From Actinomycetes bacterium (GTDB lineage: Bacteria > Actinomycetota > Acidimicrobiia > Acidimicrobiales > RAAP-2): 33,001 nucleotides of DNA. The notes below the pieces were generated by a model. The model saw only the letters and a program-made list of their open reading frames with translations, was not told where the DNA came from and ran no database searches. A program made the translations under genes and the position numbers. The stretch lies in the NCBI GenBank assembly GCA_021844425.1, contig JAKBTL010000082.1:1-33001 (forward strand). The letters are read 5' to 3'. This document shows, in pieces, positions 1-9,420 of this stretch; position 1 is the stretch's first letter; each line of letters starts with the position of its first letter.

Positions 1-913
1 CGTCCCAGCGCCACCACGGGTCCACCGCGACCACCTCAGCTTCGGCGAGGTAGGCCGGCAGCGCCTTCGACGCCCACGACGCGCCGAGCTTCACCACGAC
101 TTCGGGACGCAGGCGCGCCGGTGCGCGACGAGCGATCGCGTCCGCCGCCGCGACGACGTGGGGGTGCGGCACGCGGCATCCCGAACGGGGGTCTGCGAGG
201 ACGGGCCACCCGAGGTGCTCGGCGAGCGCGAGCACGCCATCGACCGGTCCGCACCCCGCGCCGGCCACCAGGACGCCGTTGGCAGCAGGCGAGCTCCACG
301 GCTCGGCGACCCCGCCGTGCGCCGCGACGCGGTGCTGCGGCGCGCCGCCGGGGCGTCCCTCGGGCAGCGGGCCTGCGTCGGCGACGAGCGGCTCGCGGAA
401 CGCGAGGTTCAGGTGCACCGGCCCGGGGCCTGCCGGCCCGGAGCGCGCTTCGACGACCGCGCGCGCCCCGAGGGACCGCCAGGTCCACGCGGTCGCCTCG
501 GCCGGGACGCCCGGATCGGCCGCCCACCGCACCGCTCCGGCGTAGAGGCCCCGCTGCTCGATGGTCTGGGCGGCACCGACGCCGTGCAGCTCCGGCGGAC
601 GGTCCGCGGTGCAAACGATCAGAGGGACCCGTCCGTGGTGGGCCTCGACGACCGCCGGGTGGAGCTCGGCCGCGGCGGTCCCGCTCGTGACGCACACGAC
701 GACCGGTCGGCCCGTCGCCCCGGCGATGCCGATCGCGAAGAACCCCGCCCCGCGCTCGTCCAGCCGTACGTGGACGCGCAGCTCCTGGCGCCGAATGAGC
801 GCGAGCGCGAGCGGCGTCGAGCGCGAGCCCGGGCAGACGACCGCGTCGGCGATTCCGGCGCGCACCCACTCGTCGACCAGCGTCGCCGCGAAAGTGGCCT
901 GCGCTACGCTCAT
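1..913 (-). CDS. menD: MenD, 2-succinyl-5-enolpyruvyl-6-hydroxy-3-cyclohexene-1-carboxylate synthase (partial, 3' end missing)
   Basis: This thiamine diphosphate enzyme joins isochorismate and 2-oxoglutarate in menaquinone synthesis. The first 304 codons are present and the rest lies beyond the left edge. The N-terminal PYR domain shows VCPGSRSTPLAL at residues 26-37 and the family glutamate that activates the cofactor in DERGAGFFAIG (Glu53). It continues with TSGTAAAELHPAVVEAHH and the segment GVGAAQTIEQRGLYA. The central domain reaches the edge with VVVKLGASWASKALPAYL. The ATG at 913 fits the usual family N-terminus. It stands only 5 bases from the divergent menH start. I see no Shine-Dalgarno sequence and no clear -10 box for it, so its promoter probably lies inside menH. 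The identity is secure from motifs over the whole visible length. Confidence 0.95.
   Translation of the reverse strand, partial: MSVAQATFAATLVDEWVRAGIADAVVCPGSRSTPLALALIRRQELRVHVRLDERGAGFFAIGIAGATGRPVVVCVTSGTAAAELHPAVVEAHHGRVPLIVCTADRPPELHGVGAAQTIEQRGLYAGAVRWAADPGVPAEATAWTWRSLGARAVVEARSGPAGPGPVHLNLAFREPLVADAGPLPEGRPGGAPQHRVAAHGGVAEPWSSPAANGVLVAGAGCGPVDGVLALAEHLGWPVLADPRSGCRVPHPHVVAAADAIARRAPARLRPEVVVKLGASWASKALPAYLAEAEVVAVDPWWRWD
905..910 (+). promoter_or_regulatory. Probable -10 box of menH (TACGCT), leaderless arrangement
   Basis: TACGCT ends 8 bases before the menH GTG at 919, so the transcript is expected to begin at or next to the start codon. The box lies within codons 2-3 of the divergent menD. 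I see no convincing -35 hexamer. Confidence 0.5.
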
Positions 914-918
914 CGCAC

Positions 919-1668
919 GTGCTGCACGCTGAGACGAGCGGCTCGGGCCCGCGGCTGGTGCTCGCGCACGGCTTCACCCAGACCGCACGGTCGTGGGGGC
1001 GGTTCGCGGGCCTCGTGGGCGCCGGCAGGGAGCTCGTTCGCGTCGACCTCCCCGGCCACGGCGGGTCGTCGGAGGTGCACGCGGACCTCGTGCGGGCCGG
1101 CGAGCTGCTCGCTCAGGCCGCGTCGTCCGGCGACGTCCCCTTCGACCTTCTCGGCTACTCGCTCGGCGCACGGGTCGCGCTGCACGCGGCGCTCGCGGCA
1201 CCCCCCGGTCTCCGCCGCCTCGTCCTGATCGGCGGCACCGCGGGCATCGACGAGCCGGGCCGCCGGGAGGAGCGCCGGCGCCGCGACGAGGCCCTCGCCG
1301 TCGAGCTCGAGGCGGACCTCGACGGGTTCCTCACGCGCTGGGTCGCCTCGCCGATGTTCGCCGGGCTGCGCGACCCGGGCCTCGACGAGCGCCGCCGCAA
1401 CACGAAGGAGGGTCTCGCGTCGAGCCTTCGCCTCGCGTCCACGGGCTGCCAGAGCCCGTTGTGGGGGCGGCTCGGCGAGCTGCAGGCGCCTCTGCTCGCC
1501 CTCGCCGGCGCGAACGACGCGCGCTTCGCCGTCGCAGCGGCACGGCTCGCTCGAGAGGCGCCGGCCGGCGCCTTCTCGCTCGTCCCGGGCGCGGGCCATG
1601 CGGCGCATCTCGCGCAGCCCGAGCTGTGCGCGCGAATCGTGCGCCGGTTCCTCGACGACGCGCGTTGA
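919..1668 (+). CDS. menH: MenH-like alpha/beta hydrolase (SHCHC synthase)
   Basis: The protein has 249 residues and an alpha/beta hydrolase fold. Visible motifs are the oxyanion-loop segment AHGFTQTARSW (residues 16-26), DLPGHGGS (43-50), the nucleophile elbow GYSLG with Ser81, an acid in GANDARF, and the catalytic His in GAGHAAHL near the C-terminus. MenH removes pyruvate from the MenD product to give 2-succinyl-6-hydroxy-2,4-cyclohexadiene carboxylate. Placement beside menD and near menA, menB and menE supports this role over that of a generic esterase. The GTG start at 919 is chosen because a -10 box sits 8 bases upstream and there is no ribosome binding site. The gene converges with menA. 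Function within the hydrolase superfamily is inferred partly from context. Confidence 0.85.
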   Translation: MLHAETSGSGPRLVLAHGFTQTARSWGRFAGLVGAGRELVRVDLPGHGGSSEVHADLVRAGELLAQAASSGDVPFDLLGYSLGARVALHAALAAPPGLRRLVLIGGTAGIDEPGRREERRRRDEALAVELEADLDGFLTRWVASPMFAGLRDPGLDERRRNTKEGLASSLRLASTGCQSPLWGRLGELQAPLLALAGANDARFAVAAARLAREAPAGAFSLVPGAGHAAHLAQPELCARIVRRFLDDAR

Positions 1669-1699
1669 GCGGCGGCGCGCTCGCGGCGGCGGCGCGCTC
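1669..1699. repeat. Two copies of a GC-rich 14-mer between convergent menH and menA
   Basis: GCGGCGGCGCGCTC occurs at 1669-1682 and again at 1686-1699. It fills the 29-base space between the two stop codons and runs into the menA stop. No U-tract terminator is visible. Confidence 0.5.
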
Positions 1700-2618
1700 A
1701 CAAGAGCACCCCGACGGCGAGCAGCACGCCCACGGCGAGCTGCACCTGGCCCGTCCTCCCGAGCACGGGCAAGAGATCGGGGCCTTCGGCGCCGCGTAGC
1801 ACCGCGGCGCACGGCCGTACTGCCAGGCCGAGCGCGACGAGCGCGAGGAGCGCCCAAGGACGGTCGACCGCGACACCGAGCACCCCCGCGCCGACCCCGG
1901 CGAGCGACCCGACGTAGAGCCACCGGGCGCGCCGCGGACCGAGGCGCACGGCGAGAGTCCGCTTGCCCGCGGCTGCGTCCCCAGGGACGTCGCGCAGGTT
2001 GTTGGCCTCCAACAGCGCGGTCGACAGCAGGCCGACCGGGATGAAGGCCCACCACAAGCCGAAGTTCCCTGCCTGCACGTACGCCGAGCCGGCGGTCGCG
2101 ACCACGCCGAAGAACACGAAGACGAACACCTCGCCGAGCCCGAGGTAGCCGTAGGGCTTGGGGCCGCCGGTGTACAGCCATCCCGCCGCGGCGCACGCCG
2201 CGCCGACCGGGACGAGCCACCACGTCGTCACCGCCGCGAGCAACAGGCCCGCCACCCCAGCGACGCCGAAGCACGCGAGCGCCGCGTTCCGCACCGACCC
2301 GGGCGCCGCCGCGCCCGAGGCGACCAGCCGCAGCGGCCCCACCCGCGCCCGGTCGCTGCCGCGCACGCCGTCTGAGTAGTCGTTCGCGTAGTTCGTGCCG
2401 ACCTGGAGCGCCAGCGCGACGACGAGCGCGAGCGCGGCGCGCCACCAGATCACGATGCCCGGGCCCGCGACCAGCTGCGCTCCGGGGTGCGCCCCGCTGC
2501 GCAGCCACCACCCCACCGCGGTGCCGACGACGACGGGCACCCCCGCAGCGGCCAGCGTGCGCGGCCGGGCGCCGACGACCCAGCGCGCGAGCGGTCCCGG
2601 GACCGCCGCGGGCGCCAT
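1698..2618 (-). CDS. menA: MenA, 1,4-dihydroxy-2-naphthoate polyprenyltransferase
   Basis: This UbiA-family membrane enzyme attaches a polyprenyl chain to 1,4-dihydroxy-2-naphthoate. The 306-residue protein shows the first Asp-rich prenyl-diphosphate site as NYANDYSDGVRGSD (about residues 71-84) and a second one around EANNLRDVPGDAAAGKRTLA. Several long hydrophobic stretches, such as LLLAAVTTWWLVPVGAA and YLGLGEVFVFVFFGVVA, mark transmembrane helices. It follows menB in the same direction. A GTG at 2624 overlaps the menB stop (GTGA), and the ATG at 2618 lies 2 bases after that stop. Either could be used, and both imply coupling to menB. I report the ATG. Identity is secure. Confidence 0.93.
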   Translation of the reverse strand: MAPAAVPGPLARWVVGARPRTLAAAGVPVVVGTAVGWWLRSGAHPGAQLVAGPGIVIWWRAALALVVALALQVGTNYANDYSDGVRGSDRARVGPLRLVASGAAAPGSVRNAALACFGVAGVAGLLLAAVTTWWLVPVGAACAAAGWLYTGGPKPYGYLGLGEVFVFVFFGVVATAGSAYVQAGNFGLWWAFIPVGLLSTALLEANNLRDVPGDAAAGKRTLAVRLGPRRARWLYVGSLAGVGAGVLGVAVDRPWALLALVALGLAVRPCAAVLRGAEGPDLLPVLGRTGQVQLAVGVLLAVGVLL

Positions 2619-2620
2619 GG

Positions 2621-3511
2621 TCACGGACGGCGGGGGAACTTCGAGAAGTCCGGCGAACGTCGCTCGACGTACGCGTTGCGCCCCTCCTGGCCCTCCTCGG
2701 TCATGTAGAAGAGCATGGTCGCATCGCCAGCGAGCTGCTGGACCCCGGCGAGCCCGTCGTCTGCGGCGTTCATCCCGGCCTTCAGCATCCGCAAGGCGAT
2801 CGGGCTGAGCGTGAGCATGCGGCGGCACCAGGCCGCCGTCTCGGACTCGAGCTCGTCGAGCGGGACGACCGCGTTCACGAGCCCCCACTCGAGAGCCTCC
2901 GTGGCGTCGTACTGTCGGCAGAGGAACCAGATCTCCTTGGCGCGCTTGAGCCCGACCGTTCGGGCGAGGAGCCCAGCGCCGTAGCCGCCGTCGAAGCTGC
3001 CGACCTTCGGTCCGGTTTGACCGAAGCGAGCGTTGTCCGCGGCGATCGTGAGGTCACAGACGAGGTGCAACACGTGCCCGCCTCCGATCGCGTACCCCGC
3101 GACCGAGGCGACGACGGGCTTCGGGAGCCTACGGATCTGCACCTGGAAATCGAGCACGTTGAGCCGCCCGATGCCCCGCCGGCCGACGACGTCGTCGCCG
3201 ACGTAGCCGTCGTCGCCGCGTATCCGCTGGTCTCCTCCCGAGCAGAAGGCGTCGGGCCCCTCCCCGCGCAGCACCACGACGCCGACGTCGGGGTCGTCGC
3301 GAGCCAGCTCGAGCGCGTGAGACAGCTCGAAGAGGGTCTGGGGTCGGAACGCGTTGCGCACCTCGGGGCGGCAGATGGTCAGCCGCGCGATCCCTTCGGC
3401 AGTCTCGTAGCGGATGTCCCGCCACTCGCCGGAGGCCTCGAACTTCGGGAGCGGCAGCGTGCGCAGCTCGTCGAGCGGGTCGTGGGGCTTGCCGGAAATG
3501 ACCGTCTCCAC
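2621..3511 (-). CDS. menB: MenB, 1,4-dihydroxy-2-naphthoyl-CoA synthase
   Basis: This crotonase-fold enzyme closes the second ring of the naphthoquinone from o-succinylbenzoyl-CoA. The protein has 296 residues and shows [13 protein letters not shown], the oxyanion-hole region [13 protein letters not shown], the long family signature [20 protein letters not shown] followed by [20 protein letters not shown], and the C-terminal [21 protein letters not shown]. These distinguish MenB from ordinary enoyl-CoA hydratases. A GTG at 3517 is possible, but the GTG at 3511 lies exactly 8 bases from a TAGGTT -10 box, matching other genes here, so I chose it. It is divergent from menE and coupled to menA. 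Confidence 0.95.
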   Translation of the reverse strand: METVISGKPHDPLDELRTLPLPKFEASGEWRDIRYETAEGIARLTICRPEVRNAFRPQTLFELSHALELARDDPDVGVVVLRGEGPDAFCSGGDQRIRGDDGYVGDDVVGRRGIGRLNVLDFQVQIRRLPKPVVASVAGYAIGGGHVLHLVCDLTIAADNARFGQTGPKVGSFDGGYGAGLLARTVGLKRAKEIWFLCRQYDATEALEWGLVNAVVPLDELESETAAWCRRMLTLSPIALRMLKAGMNAADDGLAGVQQLAGDATMLFYMTEEGQEGRNAYVERRSPDFSKFPRRP

Positions 3512-3532
3512 GGGCACCTAACCTATCGGCCG
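3512..3532. promoter_or_regulatory. Bidirectional leaderless promoter of menB and menE with an overlapping -10 box
   Basis: The 7 bases TAACCTA at 3519-3525 contain TAACCT on the plus strand and TAGGTT on the minus strand, offset by one base. Each hexamer is followed by exactly 8 bases and then a GTG start: menE at 3533 and menB at 3511. No Shine-Dalgarno sequence or -35 consensus is visible on either side. Confidence 0.6.
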
Positions 3533-4684
3533 GTGCCGGAGCTCGTCGCAATCGACCTCCCTGGCGGGCAGCGGTTCGCGAACGTGCTCGAGTCAGTATG
3601 GGACGCCGGCGACGCCGTGGCGCCGATCGACCCGCGCCTGCCTGCGCGGGCACGCCACGAGCTGGTCCGTGCGCTCGCCCCCACGCGGATGATCTCGTCC
3701 GACGGCGACGTCACGAAGATGGCGGGCGGCAGGCCCGTCGAGGAGGGCGACGCGGTGGTCATCGCCACGAGCGGGTCCACCGGGGCGCCACGCGGCGTCG
3801 TGCTCACCCACGCGGCGATCGAGGCGAGCGCGCGCGCGACCAGCGCGCGCCTCGGTGTCGACCCCGACCGCCACCGCTGGCTCGCCTGCCTTCCGCTCGC
3901 CCACATCGGCGGGCTCTCCGTGCTCATGCGGGCGCTCGTCACCGGCACGCCCTTCACCGTGCTGCCCGGCTTCGACTCTGAAACGGTGGCTGCGATCGGC
4001 CGCCGAGGCGAGGCGACGCACGTCTCGCTGGTCTCGACCGCCCTCAGGCGGGTCGACCACGGCGTCTTCACCTGCATCCTCCTCGGAGGCGCCGCACCTC
4101 CCGCCGCCCTTCCGCCCAACGTGGTCACCACCTACGGCATGACCGAGACCGGTTCGGGCGTGGTCTACGACGGCGTGGCACTCGACGGCGCCGACGTCGC
4201 GATCGGGACCGGGCGCGACGGCGAGGGTCGCGACGGCGAGGTGCTCCTGCGCGGCCCGATGCTGCTACGCGCCTACCGCGACGGCGCCGACCCGACCGTG
4301 CCGGGACCAGACCGAAAGGGCGGCTGGCTCCCGACGGGTGACGCTGGGCATCTCGACGACGGGCGTCTCGTCGTCGACGGCAGGATCGCAGAGGTGATCA
4401 CGACGGGAGGCGAGAAGGTCTGGCCCGTGCCAGTGGAGCAGGCCATCGCGACCCTCCCCGAGGTAGCTGACGTCGCGGTCTGGCGCAGGGCGGACCCGGA
4501 GTGGGGCGAGCGCGTCGTGGCGTGGGTCGTACCGTCCGACCCTTCCGCCCCCCCCGAGCTCGGCGCGCTCGTCGAGACCGTGCGCGAGGCGCTGCCCCCG
4601 TGGGCAGCACCCAAGGAGCTCGTGCTCACCGACCGCCTGCCCCGCACGCCGTCGGGGAAGGTGCGACGGAGCGCGCTCAGCTGA
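3533..4684 (+). CDS. menE: MenE, o-succinylbenzoate--CoA ligase
   Basis: This adenylate-forming enzyme activates o-succinylbenzoate to its CoA thioester, the substrate of MenB. The 383-residue protein has the AMP-binding core motifs ATSGSTGAPRGVVLTH (P-loop), a TYGMTETGSG segment, TGDAGHLDDGRLVVDGRI, GEKVWPVPVEQA and the C-terminal catalytic-lysine motif PRTPSGKVRRSAL. The length suits the short MenE form of actinobacteria. The reading frame stays open far upstream, but homology begins only near VAIDLPGG. The GTG at 3533 with its -10 box 8 bases upstream is therefore the likely start. The gene is divergent from menB, and downstream it converges with an SDR gene across an 11-base repeat array. 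Confidence 0.92.
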   Translation: MPELVAIDLPGGQRFANVLESVWDAGDAVAPIDPRLPARARHELVRALAPTRMISSDGDVTKMAGGRPVEEGDAVVIATSGSTGAPRGVVLTHAAIEASARATSARLGVDPDRHRWLACLPLAHIGGLSVLMRALVTGTPFTVLPGFDSETVAAIGRRGEATHVSLVSTALRRVDHGVFTCILLGGAAPPAALPPNVVTTYGMTETGSGVVYDGVALDGADVAIGTGRDGEGRDGEVLLRGPMLLRAYRDGADPTVPGPDRKGGWLPTGDAGHLDDGRLVVDGRIAEVITTGGEKVWPVPVEQAIATLPEVADVAVWRRADPEWGERVVAWVVPSDPSAPPELGALVETVREALPPWAAPKELVLTDRLPRTPSGKVRRSALS

Positions 4685-4686
4685 GC

Positions 4687-4774
4687 GTGCGCTCTCCCTG
4701 CCCTCCCCGTGCGCTCTCCCTGCCCTCCCCGTGCGCTCTCCGTGCGCTCTCCGTGCGCTCTCCCTGCCCTCAGC
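4687..4774. repeat. Eight-copy 11-base tandem array between convergent menE and SDR genes
   Basis: Two related units, A = GTGCGCTCTCC and B = CTGCCCTCCCC, alternate without gaps in the order A B A B A A A B', where B' ends in CAGC. The array fills the whole 85-base intergenic space and runs into the SDR stop codon at 4770-4772. The strands are strongly asymmetric, pyrimidine-rich on plus and purine-rich on minus. It has no spacers, so it is not a CRISPR array. Confidence 0.9.
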
Positions 4775-5537
4775 CGACGCCGCCCGACGGGCGGCTGGTC
4801 GACCCGCCGTCGACGGTGAACACGGTGCCGGTGACCCACGAGGCTTCGTCGGAGGCGAGGTACACGGCCGCCGGCGCGATGTCGTCGGGCTCACCGATCC
4901 TGCCCATCGGGATGCACGACGCGACCGCCTCTTCGTCGGGCTCCCACAGGGCACGCGCGAAGCGGGTCCGCACGAGCCCCGGCGCGATCGCGTTCACCCG
5001 CACCCCGGGCGCGAGCTCGTAGGCAAGCTGGCGCGTGAGGTGCACCAGCGCGGCCTTCGTCGCGTTGTACCAGCCGATCCCTGGCTCGGGGCCGAACCCG
5101 CCCACGGACGCGATGTTCACGATGGCACCGCCGCGGTCGCGCATCTGTGCGCGGTAGGCCGCCTGGCACCAGGCGAGGGGGCCGAGGAGGTTCACCTCCA
5201 GCGTCTTCGTCGCCTGCGCACGGTCGATGTCGAGGAGGGGCCCGAAGTAGGGGTTCGCCGCCGCGTTGTTCACGAGGACGTCGAGCGCGCCGAAGCGCTC
5301 GACCGTCTCGTCGACGCACTCCGCAGCCTGCTCGGGGTCGCCTGCGTGCGCCGCGTGCCACGCCACGTCGCCGCCCTCGCCGCCCAGATCCCGTGCCGCC
5401 GCCGCGAGCGCGTCGGGGTGCCTCGCAGACAGCATCACCGACGCCCCTGCCTCGGTGAAGCGCCGGGCGATCGCGAGCCCGATGCCCCGGCTCGCGCCGG
5501 TGACGAGCGCAACCTTGCCGTCGAGCCGCACGTCCAC
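4770..5537 (-). CDS. SDR-family NAD(P)-dependent oxidoreductase
   Basis: This classical short-chain dehydrogenase has 255 residues. Visible are the cofactor motif [15 protein letters not shown], the NNAA motif, a catalytic Ser in NIASVGG, the active-site YNATK (Tyr and Lys of YxxxK), [10 protein letters not shown], and the C-terminal FTVDGGSTS typical of the ribitol/glucose dehydrogenase-like branch. The substrate cannot be told from sequence. It adjoins the men genes but no SDR is required in that pathway, so a link is unproven. A TTG at 5546 is in frame. The GTG at 5537 gives the usual family N-terminus and lies 8 bases from a TACGGT box, so I prefer it. It is divergent from the yyaL-like gene. 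Confidence 0.85.
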   Translation of the reverse strand: MDVRLDGKVALVTGASRGIGLAIARRFTEAGASVMLSARHPDALAAAARDLGGEGGDVAWHAAHAGDPEQAAECVDETVERFGALDVLVNNAAANPYFGPLLDIDRAQATKTLEVNLLGPLAWCQAAYRAQMRDRGGAIVNIASVGGFGPEPGIGWYNATKAALVHLTRQLAYELAPGVRVNAIAPGLVRTRFARALWEPDEEAVASCIPMGRIGEPDDIAPAAVYLASDEASWVTGTVFTVDGGSTSRPSGGVG

Positions 5538-5545
5538 GGCCGCCA

Positions 5546-5551
5546 ACCGTA
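5546..5551 (-). promoter_or_regulatory. Probable -10 box of the SDR gene (TACGGT), leaderless arrangement
   Basis: On the minus strand TACGGT is followed by 8 bases and then the GTG at 5537. There is no ribosome binding site. Confidence 0.45.
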
Positions 5552-5583
5552 CCGGTGCCCGGTGTCCGCCGCCCGCATCGCCC

Positions 5584-5589
5584 TACCAT
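5584..5589 (+). promoter_or_regulatory. Probable -10 box of the yyaL-like gene (TACCAT), leaderless arrangement
   Basis: TACCAT is followed by 7 bases and then the GTG at 5597. The 7 bases contain GGAGAG, too close to the start to act as a normal ribosome binding site. Confidence 0.5.
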
Positions 5590-5596
5590 CGGAGAG

Positions 5597-7648
<2,052 letters not shown>

Positions 7649-7980
7649 GCTCCGGTGCATCGCCGGGGACCCCGTCCCGGCGGCCAGGCAAGGAGGGCAC
7701 CGGCGTGCTGGGCACGAGACGTCGGCGTGCGCCGGCGCACGCGCGCACGACACGAGGAGACGATCCAGGAGGCCACTCACCCGCAGGCGCGGTCCATCCG
7801 GGCAGCGACGCGCGCGTCGAGAGCGAGAACGCCTCCCGGGCCGCGGACCCCCCCGCGACGACCGGGCGCCGGGAGGTGCCCGCGGAGGCCGTACCATCGG
7901 ACGCTCCATCGCACGCGGCGCGATCGGCTCGCAGCGGCCGGGCGATCCTACGCGCCGTGCCGCACCGCGATCGGGCGCTC
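7649..7980. other. 332-base gap between the yyaL-like gene and the next gene
   Basis: No convincing gene is seen. A plus-strand frame is open here but its product is Arg/Pro/Ala-rich with no recognisable feature. The gap begins with a hairpin at 7661-7682. TACCAT at 7892-7897 could be a -10 box for the gene at 7981, leaving a leader of roughly 80 bases, but no -35 supports it. Confidence 0.5.
7661..7682 (+). terminator. Stem-loop after the yyaL-like gene, possible terminator
   Basis: CGCCGGGGAC pairs with GTCCCGGCG, giving a 9-bp GC stem with one bulged G and a 3-base loop, 12 bases after the stop codon. No run of T follows, so intrinsic termination is uncertain. Confidence 0.4.
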
Positions 7981-8619
7981 ATGACGGGTGGCGCCGAGCT
8001 CCGTCTCCTCGTGCTCGCCTGCACGCCCGAGGACACGACGGCCGTCGACCTCGCCTCCGGGTCGATGCTCCGCCTGCGCATCCCCTGGCCGTCCGGGCAC
8101 GAGCCGGACCTGTCGCCCTTCGACGTGGTCGAGGCGACGCTCGCAGACGATCCCGAGTGCGACGACCTCGCCAAACCCGAGGCTGCGACGGTCGTCGGTC
8201 CCCCACGTCACGTCGGGTCGCTCAAGGGACGGCGCGTCCGGGGGATGCTCGCCCGCATCGCCGCCACCCACGACGGCCCGCTGCTCGGCTTCCCAGGACC
8301 GTCCGCCCCCTATTGGGACTTCCACGGGCTCCGGCCCTCGGTGGCGCTGATCCACCCGACGCGTGGCCCCCAGCTCATGCATCGCCACGCCGACGGGTCG
8401 ACCTGGGTCCGCTTCGGTTGGGAACGCGACGACGTCTGGCTCCCGGTCGAAGACGGCCGTGCGGTCCGTGCGCTCGCAGCGTCGAGGCGCGACCGCCTCA
8501 CGGCAAAGCCGCTCGCGACGGCGCTCGGCTTCTCGCCGCACTACCTGCTCGTCGCGCTGACGAACCCACGCGGCGGTCACTGCTACAAGATCTGCCAGGC
8601 TGTGCTGCCCAAGGGCTGA
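7981..8619 (+). CDS. Conserved-looking hypothetical protein, 212 residues
   Basis: I do not recognise this protein. It is coding-like: it has strong third-position GC, balanced composition and ordinary secondary-structure propensity. It starts around MTGGAELRLLVLACTPEDTT and ends with GFSPHYLLVALTNPRGG and HCYKICQAVLPKG. The middle holds GPSAPYWDFHGLRPSVALI and a segment STWVRFGWERDDVWLPVED, which looks like a beta-rich core. There is no signal peptide and no long hydrophobic helix, so it is probably cytosolic. The ATG at 7981 lacks a clear ribosome binding site, and an in-frame GTG at 7957 is an alternative. It converges with the next unrecognised gene, with 39 bases between the ends. Confidence 0.7.
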   Translation: MTGGAELRLLVLACTPEDTTAVDLASGSMLRLRIPWPSGHEPDLSPFDVVEATLADDPECDDLAKPEAATVVGPPRHVGSLKGRRVRGMLARIAATHDGPLLGFPGPSAPYWDFHGLRPSVALIHPTRGPQLMHRHADGSTWVRFGWERDDVWLPVEDGRAVRALAASRRDRLTAKPLATALGFSPHYLLVALTNPRGGHCYKICQAVLPKG

Positions 8620-8658
8620 ACTGGTCGCTGCCGCGGCGGAGCCTGAGCAAGTGGGAGC

Positions 8659-9327
8659 TCAGCGGGAGAGCTTGCCCCCGGCGAGGTCCTCCGCCATCGC
8701 CCAGCCGAAGGCCACGAGCCGGTCGCCGCGCGCCGGGTCGATCTCGGAGAACAGCTCGTCCACGCCCTCGGGGAGCTTCACCTTCGGGTGGACGAAGTCG
8801 AGCCCACCCGCGGCGCCGCCGGTGCCCTTCAGCACGAACGTGCGGTCGTCCAACCTGGCCTCTGCGCCGAAGCGCTTCGCCAGCCGCCGCGCCCACGCAC
8901 GCTCCTCGCCCGACGCCCGGTGTCCGGCTGCAGGAACGACGTCGCTCAGGCCGGCGAAGGCGCGGAAGCCGTCCGGGCCGAAAAGGCGCGTCCCGAGGAG
9001 CACGTCCTCGTCGGGGAACGCGAGCAGCGCACGTCGGAACTGGTCCGCCATCATGGCCTTCAGGGCGGACTCAGCCCGGCCGGTCCTGTCGACCGACGCC
9101 ACGCCGACCAGAAGCGACGGCGTGCCGCCGATCCGCTCCAGGGTGCAGAAGGAGTAGCCGCGAAGTTTCCTCCCGTCCCGGACGGTCGTCACGAGCACCC
9201 ACTCCTCTCGCTCCTTGGAGAGGAACCCGATGTCGAACCCGGAGGTCTCCATCCCGAGATCGGCAAGTTCTTCCAGCTCGGCGTCGCCGAGCGCGGTGCA
9301 ATCCTTCGTCGTGACCACCATCGGCAT
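8659..9327 (-). CDS. Hypothetical protein, 222 residues, possible acetyltransferase-like fold
   Basis: I cannot assign this protein firmly. The segment from about residue 30 to 110 (GFLSKEREEWVLVTTVRDG, LRGYSFCTLERIGGTPSLLVGVASV, then a helix with RAESALKAMMADQFRRALL and PDEDVLLGTRLFGPDGFRAF) has the strand-strand-helix rhythm of GNAT proteins, but no acetyl-CoA loop of the usual R/Q-x-x-G-x-G/A form is evident. The C-terminal part carries DDRTFVLKGTGGAAGGLDF. The ATG at 9327 lies 6 bases after a TAGAAT box, so the message is probably leaderless. It lies downstream of bpa on the same strand but appears to have its own promoter. Confidence 0.7.
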   Translation of the reverse strand: MPMVVTTKDCTALGDAELEELADLGMETSGFDIGFLSKEREEWVLVTTVRDGRKLRGYSFCTLERIGGTPSLLVGVASVDRTGRAESALKAMMADQFRRALLAFPDEDVLLGTRLFGPDGFRAFAGLSDVVPAAGHRASGEERAWARRLAKRFGAEARLDDRTFVLKGTGGAAGGLDFVHPKVKLPEGVDELFSEIDPARGDRLVAFGWAMAEDLAGGKLSR

Positions 9328-9333
9328 GGCGAG

Positions 9334-9339
9334 ATTCTA
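9334..9339 (-). promoter_or_regulatory. Probable -10 box (TAGAAT) of the 222-residue protein gene
   Basis: TAGAAT is close to the sigma-70 consensus TATAAT. Only 6 bases separate it from the ATG at 9327, so transcription should begin at the A of the start codon. Confidence 0.55.
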
Positions 9340-9420
9340 CCGTCCGAGCCGAACGCCCACATTCGGGACACGTCTCGCGGCGGTGGAGAGCGCGGGCGGG
9401 GGCCCCCTTCTCGGGAGGTG

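Noticed and set aside
36..977. Long minus-strand frame (313 residues) over menD
   Set aside because: The product is Arg/Gly/Pro-rich without motifs and lies in another frame over the clear MenD sequence, so it is a high-GC shadow.
910..2511. 533-residue minus-strand frame across menH and menA
   Set aside because: It overlaps two genes with strong family motifs and is itself Arg-rich and without recognisable domains.
4687..4774. CRISPR-like array
   Set aside because: Repeats are 11 bases, directly adjacent and without spacers, and no cas genes are present.
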